Assembly (NCBI GenBank): GCA_022496805.1
Contig: CM040092.1
Location: 18,680,113 to 18,744,112, forward strand
Origin: Pohlia nutans
Lineage: Eukaryota; Streptophyta; Bryopsida; Bryales; Mniaceae
DNA: 64,000 nt
Direction: 5' to 3'
The notes below the pieces were generated by a model that was not told the origin of the DNA, ran no database searches, and saw only the letters and a program-made list of their open reading frames with translations. The position numbers and the translations under genes are program-made. This document shows positions 37,211 to 49,751 of the stretch, in pieces; positions within the stretch are counted from its first letter, which is position 1, and each line of letters opens with the position of its first letter.

Positions 37211-37705
37211 AGAAAATGTGAACCCTCAAATGGGCCTCTAGAAAGTCTTGGAGGAGGACCCTTGAATTGATTTAAATTGTCTTGTCAGGTACAAATCCCC
37301 TATTTCTGCGCAGTATGGATGACATCAAGGAAATGGTCGCTTTCAAATATAGTTACCTTAATACTGTGTCAGTATTGAAACAATAATGACACAAACATCC
37401 TGAAACAATATTGCTAATTATTATACCTACTCCTATTCTGTTGCAGTACTGCGGATTGATGCAATGCTGTCGCATTAAGATTGCAACAAGCTTGCAACAG
37501 TACTGCGAATGTAAAAATGAAACATAATTGCAACAGTACTGTCGCAATATTATATTGTCAAACCATTGCGGCAACATTACAATAGCACTGACGCATTCTG
37601 AAATTCACACAAGATGACCACTGTTGCAGGACAGAAAAGTTGTCCTTTGCCTACCTACACTAGCCTGTCAACTCTTGGGGGCCCATTTGAGGGCTCACAT
37701 TTTCT
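37211..37705. mobile_element. MITE-like element with AGAAAATGTGAACCC ends
   Basis: Left AGAAAATGTGAACCCTCAAA and right TTTGAGGGCTCACATTTTCT are inverted over about 26 bp with one or two mismatches. Length is 495 bp. The interior repeats GCAACAGTACTG three times (37440-37560). The superfamily is unclear. Confidence 0.65.
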
Positions 37706-38017
37706 CTAATGAAGATCCCTCATAATTTTTATGCTACTATAGTAACAAAATTTAAATGAATCAAAACTTTCTCTATAAAGATATATTTTAGAATTTCAAA
37801 AAATTAGCAACCAAATAATGATAAACTTGTACACAAGGTGGCATAGCTTTTGCACCTATCGACTGATAGAGAAAATAAAAAAATAAAAAATATGTTTCTA
37901 AGAAACTCATGCATTCTTTCACTTTCAAAAGGAAGTTTAAAAAAATAACATTAGAAAATGACTCCTTGGATTGTAAACTTCCAATTGTCCCTTGAGCAAA
38001 CAATAGTTCCTTCGAGG

Positions 38018-38964
38018 CTAAACCCTAAATGTCTAAATGCATAAAAGTGTATTTTCATATTTACAAGACTTCAAACAAAACATTTGAAAATTTCAACAAA
38101 GAAATATTAAGCATACCGATAGGATGAAGAAAAATTGCTTTACATACACATATATATACATCTATACATTAATGAAAGTAGTTTGTTTTATTTTGTATGC
38201 AATGTTGAGATCTCTAGGACCGTCAACCCCCAGGCCTCGTTCTTTGTGTATCATTGGAAATCTGTCAACGAGAAGGGGTGCACCAAAGATGTTTCATGTC
38301 TTTTGGACTTACAGTGTAAAAGTTATGGATTTTCAATCGAATTTTGTCACCATAACTTGAATTAAATTATAGATATGGATAAATTATTCTAAAAATAAAT
38401 TAAAAAGTAAAAACATGGCTAAATCATAGGAAAATTGGGCCAATGGCACATGGCTACAAGGTAGTTTATTTGTTTTGTTTGTATGTAATCGTGAGATCTA
38501 GCCAACCGGACACGTTCTTGGTATTGTCAAAAAGTTCTTAACGAAGAAGGCTGCACCAAAGTCATTTCATGGCGTTGAACATATAATGTGGAAGTTATAA
38601 AAAATTTAACAAATAAGAATGAATAATAAAATAAATAATCATAAATTATTCTTAAAATAGAATAAAAGTAAAATCATAGCTAAATCACAACAGTAGAGGG
38701 CCACACTAGTACGGGCCACACTATCTATATATAAATAAATAAATAAATTAAAAAAAAAAAAAATTACTATGATTTTTACATGAAAAAACTTTAAAAAAAT
38801 CTTATGAAATTCATTTTTATTTATATAATTATGAAGAAATAAAGGTAAATCAGTTTAACAATATCATACATGAGAAAAATACTAGAAAAATATAATATAT
38901 TTAAAATTGTGAGGAATTGATGAGGTTTGACCGGGTAACTATAGTGTGGACGCTTAAGGGTTAA
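38018..38964. mobile_element. Possible TTAA-type element containing two tandem family F repeats
   Basis: Left CTAAACCCTAAATGTC and right GGACGCTTAAGGGTTAA resemble the other TTAA element ends. Inside, 38180-38460 and 38461-38722 are two diverged copies of the same roughly 270-bp unit, also found at 52930-53250. Whether the outer ends belong to one element is uncertain. Confidence 0.4.
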
Positions 38965-39449
38965 CTTAATTCAGGCCCTATTTTTATTTTTATTTTTGGT
39001 TTTGGTGCCTTCGGCGAAAAAATGACATACGGTAGCAAGAGGAGAAGGCTGACGAACCAGAAGAGCCATGTGAAATCTACCTACGTAGTTCATTTCAGAC
39101 TTTAAAAGCTTGAATGGTTGTAGTGCAGGAGTGTGTTGTATGGAGCTTATCACCTCCGACGTCGCAGCGGCGATTCATTGCCGCTCCGCCCGGCCGCTCA
39201 CACGTTCTTCTCGCTCGCTCGATTTCTTCTTCCCAAGCAATCCTTGCCGTGACTGAAATCGTTTTGTACGAGAGAGCGTGAACAATTTTTTTCTTTTTCC
39301 TTTTTGTTCTATTTTTTTTCCTTTTTTCTTTTTGTTTTCCTGGGGAAAAGGGATTAGGGTTTGGTGGTGCCAGGAGGTGCGACTGGGAAGCCGGCCCTTG
39401 TTGTTCTTCGTTGCGAATGCGTGAGAGGTGGTAGGGTTTGTTGGCAAGG

Positions 39450-41763
39450 ATGGGGGCGGGGACGAGGGCGGCGTCGGTAGGGCAGGAATTGTTTCTGTAT
39501 GCCGTCAGTGCTGCCTTGAGTTGCTTGGTGTTGTTCGTCGGCCTACGCCACCTTGACCCTAACCGAGCTCAAATTAAGAAAGCACAGGAGCAGAAGAAGG
39601 AGATTGCGAAGCGGCTGGGTCGGCCTTTGATTCAGACCAATAGTTATGAGGTACGAATGATCGTTTAACATTTCGAAGTTATTGAGTATGAATTACGGGA
39701 GGGTCGGTGGTGATGTAATTTTTTCAAGAAAAGATTTGTAGCATATAGGGTTTTCAATAATTAGGTTAAAAGGCAGAGTCTTGCCGAATTTATTTTTGGG
39801 AAGTGAATTCTGGTATGGAGCTTGAAGATTATTGCATGTGAAAGAGCTGCCTTATGATCCTAGCCTTTCTGATTAGCTAGTTCTTTCGTTTTTGAAGTCT
39901 TTCTATTTTGATTAATCGCGGCACTTAAAGCTTCTCTACTTTCCTACGGGAGTGGCACTCAAATAGGTGATAGTTTGAATTAAACGATTATCTGCAGGAC
40001 AATCTGCAAGTTTTTTTAACGGGATCTGAGTACTGTCATGCATCAACGTTAGTCATGTTACACTTATGTTGCAGAAGCATATTGACTTTCTTTGGTATTC
40101 CTCATGGGTGAGAGCCGCAGTACTTAATATGTTTGTGCTTAGGTTATTGTGCTGTTAACATTTAGCCACCGTAAAATATTACGAACAGAATATTGGGGAT
40201 ATCCAAAAGGATACTTATAAACGCTTGAAGTTAGAAGTGTTGTGCTGGGTGGCCTTGTCTGATTAACTTAGTAGAGCTGTTAAAGCAACACATGTGCGCT
40301 GCGTAGGGTGGTTGGGTATTAGTAGTGCTTGGCTAATGGTTTGGAATACAGTCAATCCTGAGTCTGCCATAACGAATGCTTTATGGAAGAGAAAACTGAA
40401 GTATTTGATAGTTTATATGGGCTGGCTTGGAAGCGATAGCTTTTAAACGAATTGAAATTTTGATTTGCAGGACATGATAGCTTGTGATGTCATCAACCCA
40501 GAAGACATTGATGTCACTTTCAGTTCTATTGGAGGGCTTGAATATGTGAAGAAATCACTTCATGAATTGGTGATTCTACCTCTGCAGCGGCCTGACCTTT
40601 TTACACATGGCAAGCTTTTACGTCCACAGAAGGGTGTTCTTCTATTTGGCCCACCTGGCACAGGAAAGACACTTCTGGCGAAGGCTATTGCTAAAGAGTC
40701 GGGTGCAGTTTTTATCAATGTCCGCATTGCAAATCTGATGAGCAAGTGGTTTGGTGATGCTCAGAAGCTAGGTACGTTTCGTATGCAGCATATTCCTTCT
40801 TGAGCAGGTTGGGTGAATGGAGTGATGCTTTATCATTCTGTATCTGTTCCAACTCTATTTTGATGTTTGGGGTATCATGACTGGAGAGCCTAACTGACAG
40901 CACTTTATTGTGTCTTTGGTTTGCAGTTACCGCAGTTTTTACATTAGCTTACAAACTGCAGCCCTCAATCATATTCATTGACGAGGTTGACAGCTTTTTG
41001 GGACAGCGTCGCCAGACTGAGCATGAAGCCCTCACAAACATGAAGACGGAGTTTATGGCTCTTTGGGATGGGTTCACCACGGATCGTAAGATTCTCACTA
41101 CTCTCGGCTTGCCGATCACGTTTTGTTTGAGGCAATTCAATTGTTGAGTTTTTCAATATCAAAGCAGAATCATCCTTTTCAACAATCTTATTAATGCAGC
41201 TCATGTGTTACTCAGAAAATGCGCGAGTGATGGTTTTGGCTGCAACGAATAGGCCTTGGGAGCTCGATGAAGCTATTCTAAGACGACTTCCTAGAGCATT
41301 TGAAGTGGGCATGCCTGACAAGAAACAACGCAATAGCATATTGAGGGTTATCCTCAAGGGTGAGAATTATGAAGACTGTTTAGACATCGATCAACTTGCT
41401 GCCTTAACCGAGGGTTACAGTGGGTCGGACTTGACAGAATTGTGTAAAGAAGCGGCTTACATGCCCATTCGTGATCTACTGGATGAAGAGAGAGTGCACG
41501 CTGATGGCCTTGTTGAAGCCAAGGAGCCCAGGGCTCTCAAGCAGTCTGATTTCCTGAGTGTACTGTCGACTGCACGGACTTCAAAGACTGCTGCTTATGA
41601 GTATCAGCACAATCGGTCAAGCGCTATGGATGGAACGCATAGTAGGGCCCCAGGAACATCTGATGATGAGCCTGTCGATACGTCGGTGACTGACTTGCTC
41701 AAGCTTCTGGCTGCCTTCGGTGCTGCTAGTAGTGCTGCTAATAGTGCCGCCAACAATCGGTGA
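39450..41763 (+). CDS. Msp1/ATAD1-type AAA ATPase, 4 exons, 402 aa
   Basis: Membrane-anchored AAA translocase that pulls mislocalised tail-anchored proteins from the outer mitochondrial (and peroxisomal) membrane. Exons 39450-39650, 40471-40771, 40927-41085 and 41216-41763 join in phase to 403 codons with the stop. One membrane span lies at about residues 14-32, followed by a charged linker. Walker A GPPGTGKT is at residues 127-134, Walker B IIFIDEVD at 182-189, then sensor 1 (LAATNRP) and the arginine-finger region ILRRLPRAF. The region after Walker A, NLMSKWFGDAQKL, matches the pore-loop area of this subfamily. An extended Ala/Ser-rich C-terminal tail follows the AAA small domain. ATG 39450 is chosen because it directly precedes the membrane segment. 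A decayed copy of part of the last exon lies 1.2 kb downstream. Confidence 0.92.
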
Positions 41764-42864
41764 AGGTTGTGGATGGGTGGTTCCAAGGAGGGCCATTGAA
41801 TAGCCCAAAGCAGATGAACCACCATTGCAGCTTGTTCAAACTTTTGCAGAAACAAGTTGCAAATTGAGATGCTTTGGCCCTGTGTGAGTTGATCTTGGAT
41901 GGGTTCAACGCACACCAAGAATTTGCTCGTTGCTAGTTGGGCAGGCGTACATTGTGCACAGCCTTTGACTTGAAAACAGGTGAAAGGATTCAAAGATATC
42001 CTTCTATAATTACTAAAGACTTATGGTCTGGTAATAGTCATTTAGTTACTTTTGCATTCATTAGGACTACAGTAGTGAATCTTCTGAAACATGATGAGGG
42101 TAGGACGTCATTTTTCCACAAAGATAGGGTTATTCTTGAACCTTTTGGTAAAGTCTTTTGGATTGCAAACCTGTATCTAGTTTTCAGTCTAGACGAGTTT
42201 CTCATCATTTTACCTGTATTAACCCAGAGCCTCATTCTATAGCTGACTGTTAGAATTGTGCATTGATGAGGATGGACTGGAATACTTCAGCAGCTGAATT
42301 TATAGTTATTCACCCTGATTCGAAAATATTCATCATCCTCTGTTGTCGTGTTTGTGTACCAGTGTGCCATTTCAAATATAATCCTTTCAGAACTGGGAAA
42401 CTCTTGATACGGAGTACTGAATTGCAGATTGTAGGCATGCTTTTGCTGGCATTCGAGCTGTGTATTAGAATGTTGGTGTTTCTCCTTCCTCGCGGGGCCT
42501 CAGAATTCTCAGCCATTTTAACTCTGCAACACGATGGATCTCTGGTTGCCATCACGATGACATTTCTCAAATAGGGGCGTGGTGAATTTCCTGGTCTGGT
42601 TACTGTTTCTCCTACATAGAGCAATGGGAGCCAACACCCTTTTGCAATGAACCAGTCTAGTTTAATTTAGAAACTAAGTTTATGTGGCAATGACATGATA
42701 ATCCCAAAATTCATGGAATACAAATGGCATCCTCTATTACTTGAAAAAGTGGATCTAAGTGAAGATTCTCTTTCAATCCAGTTTTCAAAAGGGTGCTCCA
42801 TTGCACTCCTCTATTATGTTACGTACAATGGTATGACAGAAATGGATACTTTTAAACGTGCACA
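41764..42864. other. 3' flank of the Msp1 gene, no further gene seen
   Basis: Probably includes the Msp1 3' untranslated region. Small open frames on both strands show no domain. Confidence 0.45.
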
Positions 42865-42978
42865 CATTGCAACTGCATTCTACACTTAAAATCAACTACC
42901 AGGTCACAGTCGTTTGTGGAATTCTATTCACTACTACGCATTGTGCAAGTGAGATCATGCATTCATATATCATGAACC

Positions 42979-43309
42979 CACAGTGGGCCTGCCTGACAAG
43001 TAGCATATTGAGGGATATCCTCGAGGGTGAGAATTATGAAGACTGTTTAGACATCGATCAACTTGCTTCCTTAACCGAGGGTTACCGTGCGTCGGACTTG
43101 ACAGAATTGTGTCAAGAAGCGGCTTACATGCCCATTCGTGATCTACTTGATGAAGAGAGAGTGCACGCTGACAGCCTTGCTGAAGCCAAGGAGCCCAGGG
43201 CTCTCAAGCAGTCTGATTTCCTGAGTGTACTGTCGAGTGCACAGATTTCAAAGACTGCTGCTTCTGAGTATCAGTATAAATGGTCAAGCGCTGTGGATGG
43301 ATTGCAATT
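42979..43309 (+). pseudogene. Duplicated fragment of the Msp1 last exon
   Basis: Copies exon sequence of about 41306-41634 at high identity (GENYEDCLDIDQLA, EAAYMPIRDLLDEERVHA). An 11-bp deletion near the start creates an in-frame TAG. The ATP-binding core is absent, so it cannot encode a working ATPase. It is bracketed by direct repeats at 42865-42968 and 43301-43402. Confidence 0.85.
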
Positions 43310-43715
43310 CAATTCTACTTCTAAAATCAACAACTAGGGCACAGTGGTTTCTTGATTTCTATTGCCTAGTACACATTTGCAAGTGAGATCATGCATTCAT
43401 ATGAACCGGATGACTGCTTTGTGGAAAAGAATGTGAACAATGCGTTCAAAGAATGTTATTACTGGTAATCCTTGAGCTTGGCTCACAATGACTTGTATCA
43501 CCTAAACCTCAGATCCTCTCTCTATCTTCCTCCAGCCCAAATCGGCTGCCCAATGACATATTGGACTTTGCGTTGATTTGGAACCGTCTATTTACAAATT
43601 GGGCTCCGCATAGGAGTAGCATTGATCAAAAGATATCTGAAACATATGGGGCCTGATGAATTGGCCTGCTTATCTTATTTTTTTTATCAAAATTGTGTTT
43701 AGGCCCGTCGATCAC

Positions 43716-45911
43716 TCACAGGCTCTGCTTGGGGAAAGGTCCGGGAGCTCCGTTCCACCCCTCCACGCATTGCAGAAGAGGCTTGATCAGCTTGCCCTCC
43801 GACATGGCCTCGAATACCTTCTGAATCTCCGTCCCCGGCGACACCGTCCGCAATCCCGACAGCAATTGCGTCCCCAGCTCCGCCCTCACGAACTTGTACA
43901 ATGGATACGTCCTGCACTCCTCGATCCTGTTGCCCACCGCCGACAACCCCTTGTTGTCGTATGCTTCCCGCACCACCGGCACCACCACGCGCAACCGCTC
44001 TTGCACCTCCGCCTCGAACACCGCGATCTGCTCGAACACGGCAGCGGACGCGTCCTTGTGCAGCTTCAGCGCGTGGCTCACCAGCACTGCTCGCAGCTTC
44101 TCCATCAAAGGGTACGTCTCCGACGATGCGTCGTCGATGTAGCTGAACACCGGCTGCCGCTCCACCACCAGCAGCAGGTCCTTCTCGCAGAACCGCGACG
44201 GCAGCAGGGCGCCGTCCTTGCCCATGAACAGCGTCTTCTTCGCCGCCTGCGTCACCACTTGCTTCACTGCCGTCTGCATGGTCTCCTCCACATGCCGCAG
44301 GTCGATGGCTTGGCACAGCCCCACCAAGAACGTGGAGCTCATCAGCTTCAGAATCTCCACCGCCTCCTCGGTCTTGCGCGCCGACACCAAGCCCAGCGAG
44401 TTCACGTCCTGGTTGTGCTGCTCCGCGCTCTGCACGTGCGTGGTCACCGGGTTGGCCAGGTAATTCAGCTCCGACAGGTACGACGCCATGGCGATCTCCG
44501 CGCCCTTCATGCCGTAGTCCAGGCTCGGGTTGGGTCCTCCGCTCAGGTTGGACGGCAAGCCGTTGTTGTAGTAGTCGTTCACCAGCTCCGAGAACTGCGC
44601 GAACATGAGCTTGCCCACGGCGGCCACGGCCAGCCGCATGTTGTCCATGGACACGCCGATGGGCGTGCCCTGGAAGTTGCCCCCGTGCAGGGCGATGCCG
44701 CGCGCCGCGTCGATGATGGGGTTGTCGTTCACGGAGTTGATCTCGCGCTCGATGGCGTGCGTGGCGCTGCGGATCACCTCGATCTGGGGACCCAACCATT
44801 GCGGGGACGTGCGCAGCGCGTACCGGTCCTGCTTCGGCTTCTTCAGGGGATCCGTCTCGTTCAGCTTGGCCGCGGCCTTCATGAAGTCGCTGCCCTCCAG
44901 CAGCCACTCCATCACGGCGGCCGCCTCCATCTGGCCCGGGTGGTGCTTCAGCTTGTGCGTCAGGGGGTCGGCGAACTCGGGCTTGCCTTGCATCACTTCG
45001 CAGAACAATGCCGACAACACCTCGGCCAGGAGAGCCAACACATTGGCGTCGAAGCACACGGTGGATGCCAACGCCGAGCCCACGGCCGTGCCGTTCACCA
45101 GCGCCAGCCCCTCCTTGGGCTGCAGCTCGAACGCCTTCTCCACGCCCGCCATGCGCAACCCCTCCAGCGCAGACACCTCACGCCCATCTTCGGTCACGGC
45201 CCTGGAATTGGGCCTGGCCGTGAGAAGGCCCGCGATGTACGACAGGGGCACCAGGTCTCCGGAAGCCGTGACGGTGCCGCGCAGGGGCAGCTTGGGCGTG
45301 ACGTGCGCGTTCAACAGCTTCTCCATGGCTTCCAGAATCTCCCAGCGGATGCCGGAGTAGCCCTGCATCAACGTGTTGGTGCGCACCAGCATGGCGGCCC
45401 GGGTGGTCTCGGCGGGCAGGCAGTGGCCCTTCACCAGCACTCCGGCGTTGAGGAAGCGGATCAGCTCGCGCTGGAGCTCCACGCCTTGCTGCGTGCGGCG
45501 ATGGGACGTGGCGCCGAATCCCGTGGTGACGCCGTAGATGTCCCCGCCGTTCATGATCTTGGTGAGCACCCAGTTGGACGACTCGTCCACGCGCGCCTTG
45601 GCGTTGGCGGCGTCCAGCACCACGTTCACAGCAGGTCTGCGCGCGATGGCCGTGACCTGGCCCACGGTGAGGTTGACGCCCTCGATGGCCACTTCCGTGG
45701 AGTCGAAGAAGGTGGCCACCATCTGCTTGATCTCGTCCAGATGATTGCCTTGCAATTTGGCCGCCGTCTTGGCCCAGTTGAGAGGGTCCGCTGCTGCGGA
45801 TTGTGGTGATGCGCCATTGCAGTCCAACATGGCCTGATCGGACAGCTTCTGCTTCTTCATGTAAAGAGCAGCGGAATCGTCCATGATGGGAATCGCTGCT
45901 GGGGGCGCCAT
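43716..45911 (-). CDS. Phenylalanine ammonia-lyase, intronless, 731 aa
   Basis: Converts L-phenylalanine to trans-cinnamate and ammonia, the entry step of phenylpropanoid metabolism in the cytosol. A single uninterrupted frame spans the usual full length. The MIO cofactor triad Ala216-Ser217-Gly218 sits in [14 protein letters not shown]. The active-site Tyr lies in [10 protein letters not shown]. The substrate-selecting pair is Phe153-Leu154 (IRFLNAG), which marks PAL and not a tyrosine-using enzyme with His there. Other conserved blocks are [23 protein letters not shown] and [14 protein letters not shown]. The C-terminal shielding domain is present and ends in GPFPKQSL. Codon use is very GC-rich, unlike the flanks, which leaves a 717-codon antisense frame as an artefact. 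The gene points away from CHS. Confidence 0.97.
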   Translation of the reverse strand: MAPPAAIPIMDDSAALYMKKQKLSDQAMLDCNGASPQSAAADPLNWAKTAAKLQGNHLDEIKQMVATFFDSTEVAIEGVNLTVGQVTAIARRPAVNVVLDAANAKARVDESSNWVLTKIMNGGDIYGVTTGFGATSHRRTQQGVELQRELIRFLNAGVLVKGHCLPAETTRAAMLVRTNTLMQGYSGIRWEILEAMEKLLNAHVTPKLPLRGTVTASGDLVPLSYIAGLLTARPNSRAVTEDGREVSALEGLRMAGVEKAFELQPKEGLALVNGTAVGSALASTVCFDANVLALLAEVLSALFCEVMQGKPEFADPLTHKLKHHPGQMEAAAVMEWLLEGSDFMKAAAKLNETDPLKKPKQDRYALRTSPQWLGPQIEVIRSATHAIEREINSVNDNPIIDAARGIALHGGNFQGTPIGVSMDNMRLAVAAVGKLMFAQFSELVNDYYNNGLPSNLSGGPNPSLDYGMKGAEIAMASYLSELNYLANPVTTHVQSAEQHNQDVNSLGLVSARKTEEAVEILKLMSSTFLVGLCQAIDLRHVEETMQTAVKQVVTQAAKKTLFMGKDGALLPSRFCEKDLLLVVERQPVFSYIDDASSETYPLMEKLRAVLVSHALKLHKDASAAVFEQIAVFEAEVQERLRVVVPVVREAYDNKGLSAVGNRIEECRTYPLYKFVRAELGTQLLSGLRTVSPGTEIQKVFEAMSEGKLIKPLLQCVEGWNGAPGPFPKQSL

Positions 45912-46356
45912 TGAATTATTTATACACCTGCAGTAATTGGGAGCGTGCCAAATCAGTTTCTGAACTGATGCCTGTTTAGACCCGAACTTTTACTTCAGCT
46001 ATTCCTGAGTGAATGACGCCCTGAGATCAATCAATCTATGTAGAACAGCACAGAGCTAGAAGTGTGAGCTAAACTACTCGCAATTCTACACGACAGTCTG
46101 TGATTCGTCGTGGATGACCGAAATGGATATGTGTAGGTAGCAAGGGATGGTAGAATTGTGATGAGCTAAAAGTGGTTCAATCTGCACAAGAAGTTGAAGG
46201 AGCTAAATATTGGCGAATATGAGAATCAATGATCAGGTTCCAGATGTAGTCCTCGGTGTTCCAGTTGATTCAGGTGAGCGTCCAGAGCTGGAGGTGTGTG
46301 TAGAACAGTCACTGGAAGGCTGGAACTGAGATGTTGATTCTGGACGGCCACGGTGT

Positions 46357-46366
46357 GCATTTATAT
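46357..46366 (-). promoter_or_regulatory. Probable PAL TATA box
   Basis: TATAAAT on the minus strand (46365-46359), about 450 bp upstream of the ATG. A CCAAT motif on the same strand lies at 46398-46394. A leader of about 420 nt is implied. Confidence 0.55.
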
Positions 46367-46404
46367 GAGGAGTGGAATCAATCTGTACTATTGATTGGGT
46401 CCGT

Positions 46405-46615
46405 TTGACCAGGGGAGTTGTTGAATGGGGTCCAAGAAGACGTCACGCTCGCCTGTTATTTATCAACGTGGAGTCTCCTTTTTGACCCCATTGTTGACAC
46501 CAACGCTTTTAACAGGGAAGTGTCACTCAGGGCAACGGCTTGGGACTGGAATTTAGTGCTTTGAGGTTTTGTTGACAAGGGAGAGCAAAAAGGTAGAGCT
46601 TTGGTGAGCTTGACC
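46405..46615 (+). promoter_or_regulatory. W-box cluster upstream of the PAL TATA box
   Basis: Five TTGAC cores occur at 46405, 46482, 46494, 46572 and 46610. Three are TTGACC (perfect W-box) and two TTGACA. WRKY factors bind such sites; a role in PAL stress induction is inference. Confidence 0.45.
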
Positions 46616-46705
46616 GTGTGGATTTGTGGACTAGTGCCAAAAGCAGGCTCCCAGTTCATGTGTCGCTGTGTCTGTAAATTCTTTGTCTTTGAGGTTGCGT
46701 TTGTC

Positions 46706-47296
46706 TTTACCCTTAAATGTCAAAAAAATAGTCCCACATGCTTGTTTTGAGAGAATAATCAAGAAAAAAGTGGATTTTCTTAACCAAAATTGAAATGGAT
46801 TGGTGCTTTGGAAAGGTGATGAAAATGCGAGGCTAAATTTAACAATTATGCCGGTTGTAGTAAATTGTACATTCCAAGGAAATCCTAAAGAGAATTAATG
46901 GGGAGGGAGGGGAGGAAGTTAGGCAGCTTAAGATCTTGATGAATACCAGTGCTGCCAACACTATTCGAAGATGTTTTTTTTTTTTTTTTAGTTTTATAAA
47001 TTTACTTTTAAACATTTATTGAATTTTAAAGATTTAAATATTATTATTTAAATATTATTTAATAAAATTTTAATCCAGAATTGTAGAGCTCTTTGCAAAG
47101 TCAGAATCTCATTTTTTTTTTTAAATTTATTTTTGGAGTGACATTGTTCACTTTATTCACTGTTTATAGAGGATTTGAGGAACTCTCATTGGTTGTTCAC
47201 GTTACTCAAGGAGCTACTATTAGGGGCAACTCTCTTAGTTTTTTTTTTAATTCCTTTGGTTGCCAGTCTAGGACCCTCTTGACGTTTAAGGGTTAA
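46706..47296. mobile_element. TTAA-type MITE between PAL and CHS
   Basis: Left end TTTACCCTTAAATGTC, right end GACGTTTAAGGGTTAA, about 591 bp. It sits just beyond the PAL W-box cluster. Confidence 0.6.
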
Positions 47297-47990
47297 AGTT
47301 AAACTTTTGTTAATTTTTGGTATAGCAAATATTAGTGATTAAAATTCAATTGTAATTCTTTAAGAGAATGGGAAGCGGATGAGAGCATCACCGATGAGGC
47401 TCTTTAATGAGCCCTCAATTGCAGTGAATCTCGTTGTTTTGGCTGCCCCAACGGCCACGCGCTAAAGGTTAGAGGCCTTCACCAAATGGTTACCATGCAC
47501 TTCAAATTTCCACCATCAAACGTCTCTCCAAATGTCATGATCCACTCCATATTCGGTCCTTTCACTCAAAATTCAATCCTTTCATATTTTTTGATTGGGT
47601 CTTTCGCTCTATTTTGGTGATGTGACCTCGATATGGCATTACACATCACCATGGCCTTGGCTTTTGGCATGCCGTGGATTGGGGGGGGGGTGTGGTGGGA
47701 ACATACACATCTCCCTTTAAAATTTGCACTACATCTATTTTTATGTAATGTACATTCAATTTTGGCACTTTATAGATAAATATGATTATACTTTTTTCAA
47801 ACGTACAAAATTTCAGCATGTGCACTTTTTATATGGCACGTACACTTTTAACAAAACAAGTGTTACATACATGGTAACAGTATTCATTCTATATATAAAA
47901 AATATAGTCATTGTATAACAATTAATGCATCTCCGACTAAATAGGATAAGTAATGTACCTTCTTATATTGTCATGCGTCACTAATTTAAC

Positions 47991-48487
47991 TAGAGTTATT
48001 CGCTAAGTCGCTAACTACAAAGGCTCTTTGACCTCAATTTGAGCATTTTTTGAGTTATCCGCTAATTGACAGGGCAAAAAAAATTAGTAACAAAAGTTGG
48101 GCTCCCAAGATTCTGGGCTCATGAACAATAAGTTCATTTTTATATTTATCACATTCTTGGAGCATGAATAATGCGTTTGTATTTACCGAACACTATTCAC
48201 TATATGAATAGTACTCAAGCTTCTATTCATAGCTTGAACACTCACACTCCTATTTTTCAATTAACCAAAAGCCCCTTCTTGCTATGATCACATGGCAGTT
48301 GTTCATGTTCCAAATCCCAAATTGAGGACCAAATTAACAATCGGTCTATTTTTCAGCAAAATGATTTCACGTCCTCAGGTTTATTTTTGCTGAAGAACTG
48401 AAGATCTATTTTCACACCTCATTCCTCTCTTTTTTGGGAAATCACGGGTCAATAGCACCACTAGCTATGAGTTAGCGAATAACTCTA
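47991..48487. mobile_element. MITE with perfect 16-bp terminal inverted repeats
   Basis: TAGAGTTATTCGCTAA at 47991-48006 and its exact complement at 48472-48487. Length 497 bp, non-coding. Target-site duplication unclear. It lies between PAL and CHS. Confidence 0.75.
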
Positions 48488-48969
48488 CTAACCCTTGAAT
48501 TTTCAATTTCAAGTGCGAATTGATGAAATAGTATTAATTTAGAAGCAACCATTTCTAATGAAGACTTTTCTAAATATGGAATCCAAACATAAGATTTTAT
48601 TCACAAATCATATGTGTGATTGATTGATATTTTGCACAAAATCACAACATATATTCATCGAATATAGCATTTATAATGGAATTCCTCAGTTAGGAAATCC
48701 AAGTGAAAAAGTGGGCTTGAGTGAAACCATTTTTCAACTCATTTTGCATGTGCAAGCCAAATAAATAACCACATGCATTTTGGCTATGTCAAAAAAAGAT
48801 GCGGATAACATGGGGCCCACTAAGTGCTGAAGTAATTTCCAACAATTTACCGAATCCCCGGGTCTATTTAACTCTAGAGTCCATTTATTCTCCATTACTG
48901 TAGTCAATTACTCACAGGCATGCTGTCAGGTATGTCAACCATGATACGTGGAGACACGAAACATACTAC

Positions 48970-49510
48970 GCTGTAGTTGAAAAGCTTACATTTCTAAAAG
49001 GAATTATATCCAGGTTTAGAAATACACAGAGCTGTAGTTGAAAAGCTTGCGTTTCCCATCAGAATTCGTGTATATATTGTTGAAAATATTGGCCCTAATT
49101 TAGGTATATTTTGTTTCAGATGCATCTCTAGAATACCGGAGGATGGTCACTGCTTTCAACGATTCCATGCTCACGTTGGCTACTGTTTTCCAGGCACCGC
49201 GGTGGGCCATTCCCTGCATTTCCAAGCAACTGCTTACATCACTCAAGATTTGCAGAGTTGGACTGAAGACTTCGAACTCTGCTGCTTTCACGGTCACTAC
49301 TAGCAAAGCGTCCCTTCTCACTCAAAACCGTGTCAGAGTTCACTTTACACACTCGTCAAGTCTTTGAGTGTCTGGGCAGTGACTGCATAGTGAGGACATT
49401 TGACTCACCAAGTCTTGAGCGTTTTGGTAGTGAGAGCGAACTGGCGGCATTTGACTCCCCTACCGAGTGAAAAGCGACGCCTTCTCCTTGTAGTAGGTGC
49501 ATAAAAAGCA
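48970..49510 (+). promoter_or_regulatory. CHS upstream region with repeated motifs and TATA-like box
   Basis: A perfect 18-bp direct repeat, GCTGTAGTTGAAAAGCTT, occurs at 48970 and 49031. Two CATTTGACTC sites (TTGAC cores at 49400 and 49451) are W-box-like. CCTACC at 49459 is an H-box core, and ACCTAC (AC-element core) lies on the minus strand at 49498-49493. CATAAAAA at 49500 is the best TATA candidate, about 245 bp before the ATG. Confidence 0.5.
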
Positions 49511-49751
49511 CAGCTCACCCTCGAATCCTCACTTCATCATTCTCCTCAAGGCATTCTTCAACAACTCCGTCAGCAGCTGGCCATCACAACTGAACTTTTT
49601 AAGACTCACCTGATGTTCAGGCATTAGCTACCCAGATTACGTACACAAGTTCGTAGTTCTCAAGATCAATATTATTTTCTCTCTGGCTGAGTGATCATTT
49701 CCGGACCTCCACACAGGTTGGCAGTCTCACGGACATCACTGAATACTCACC

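Noticed and set aside
43656..45809. A 717-codon open frame on the strand opposite PAL
   Set aside because: Shadow of the GC-rich PAL codons. Composition is dominated by His, Arg, Leu and Gln with no domain.
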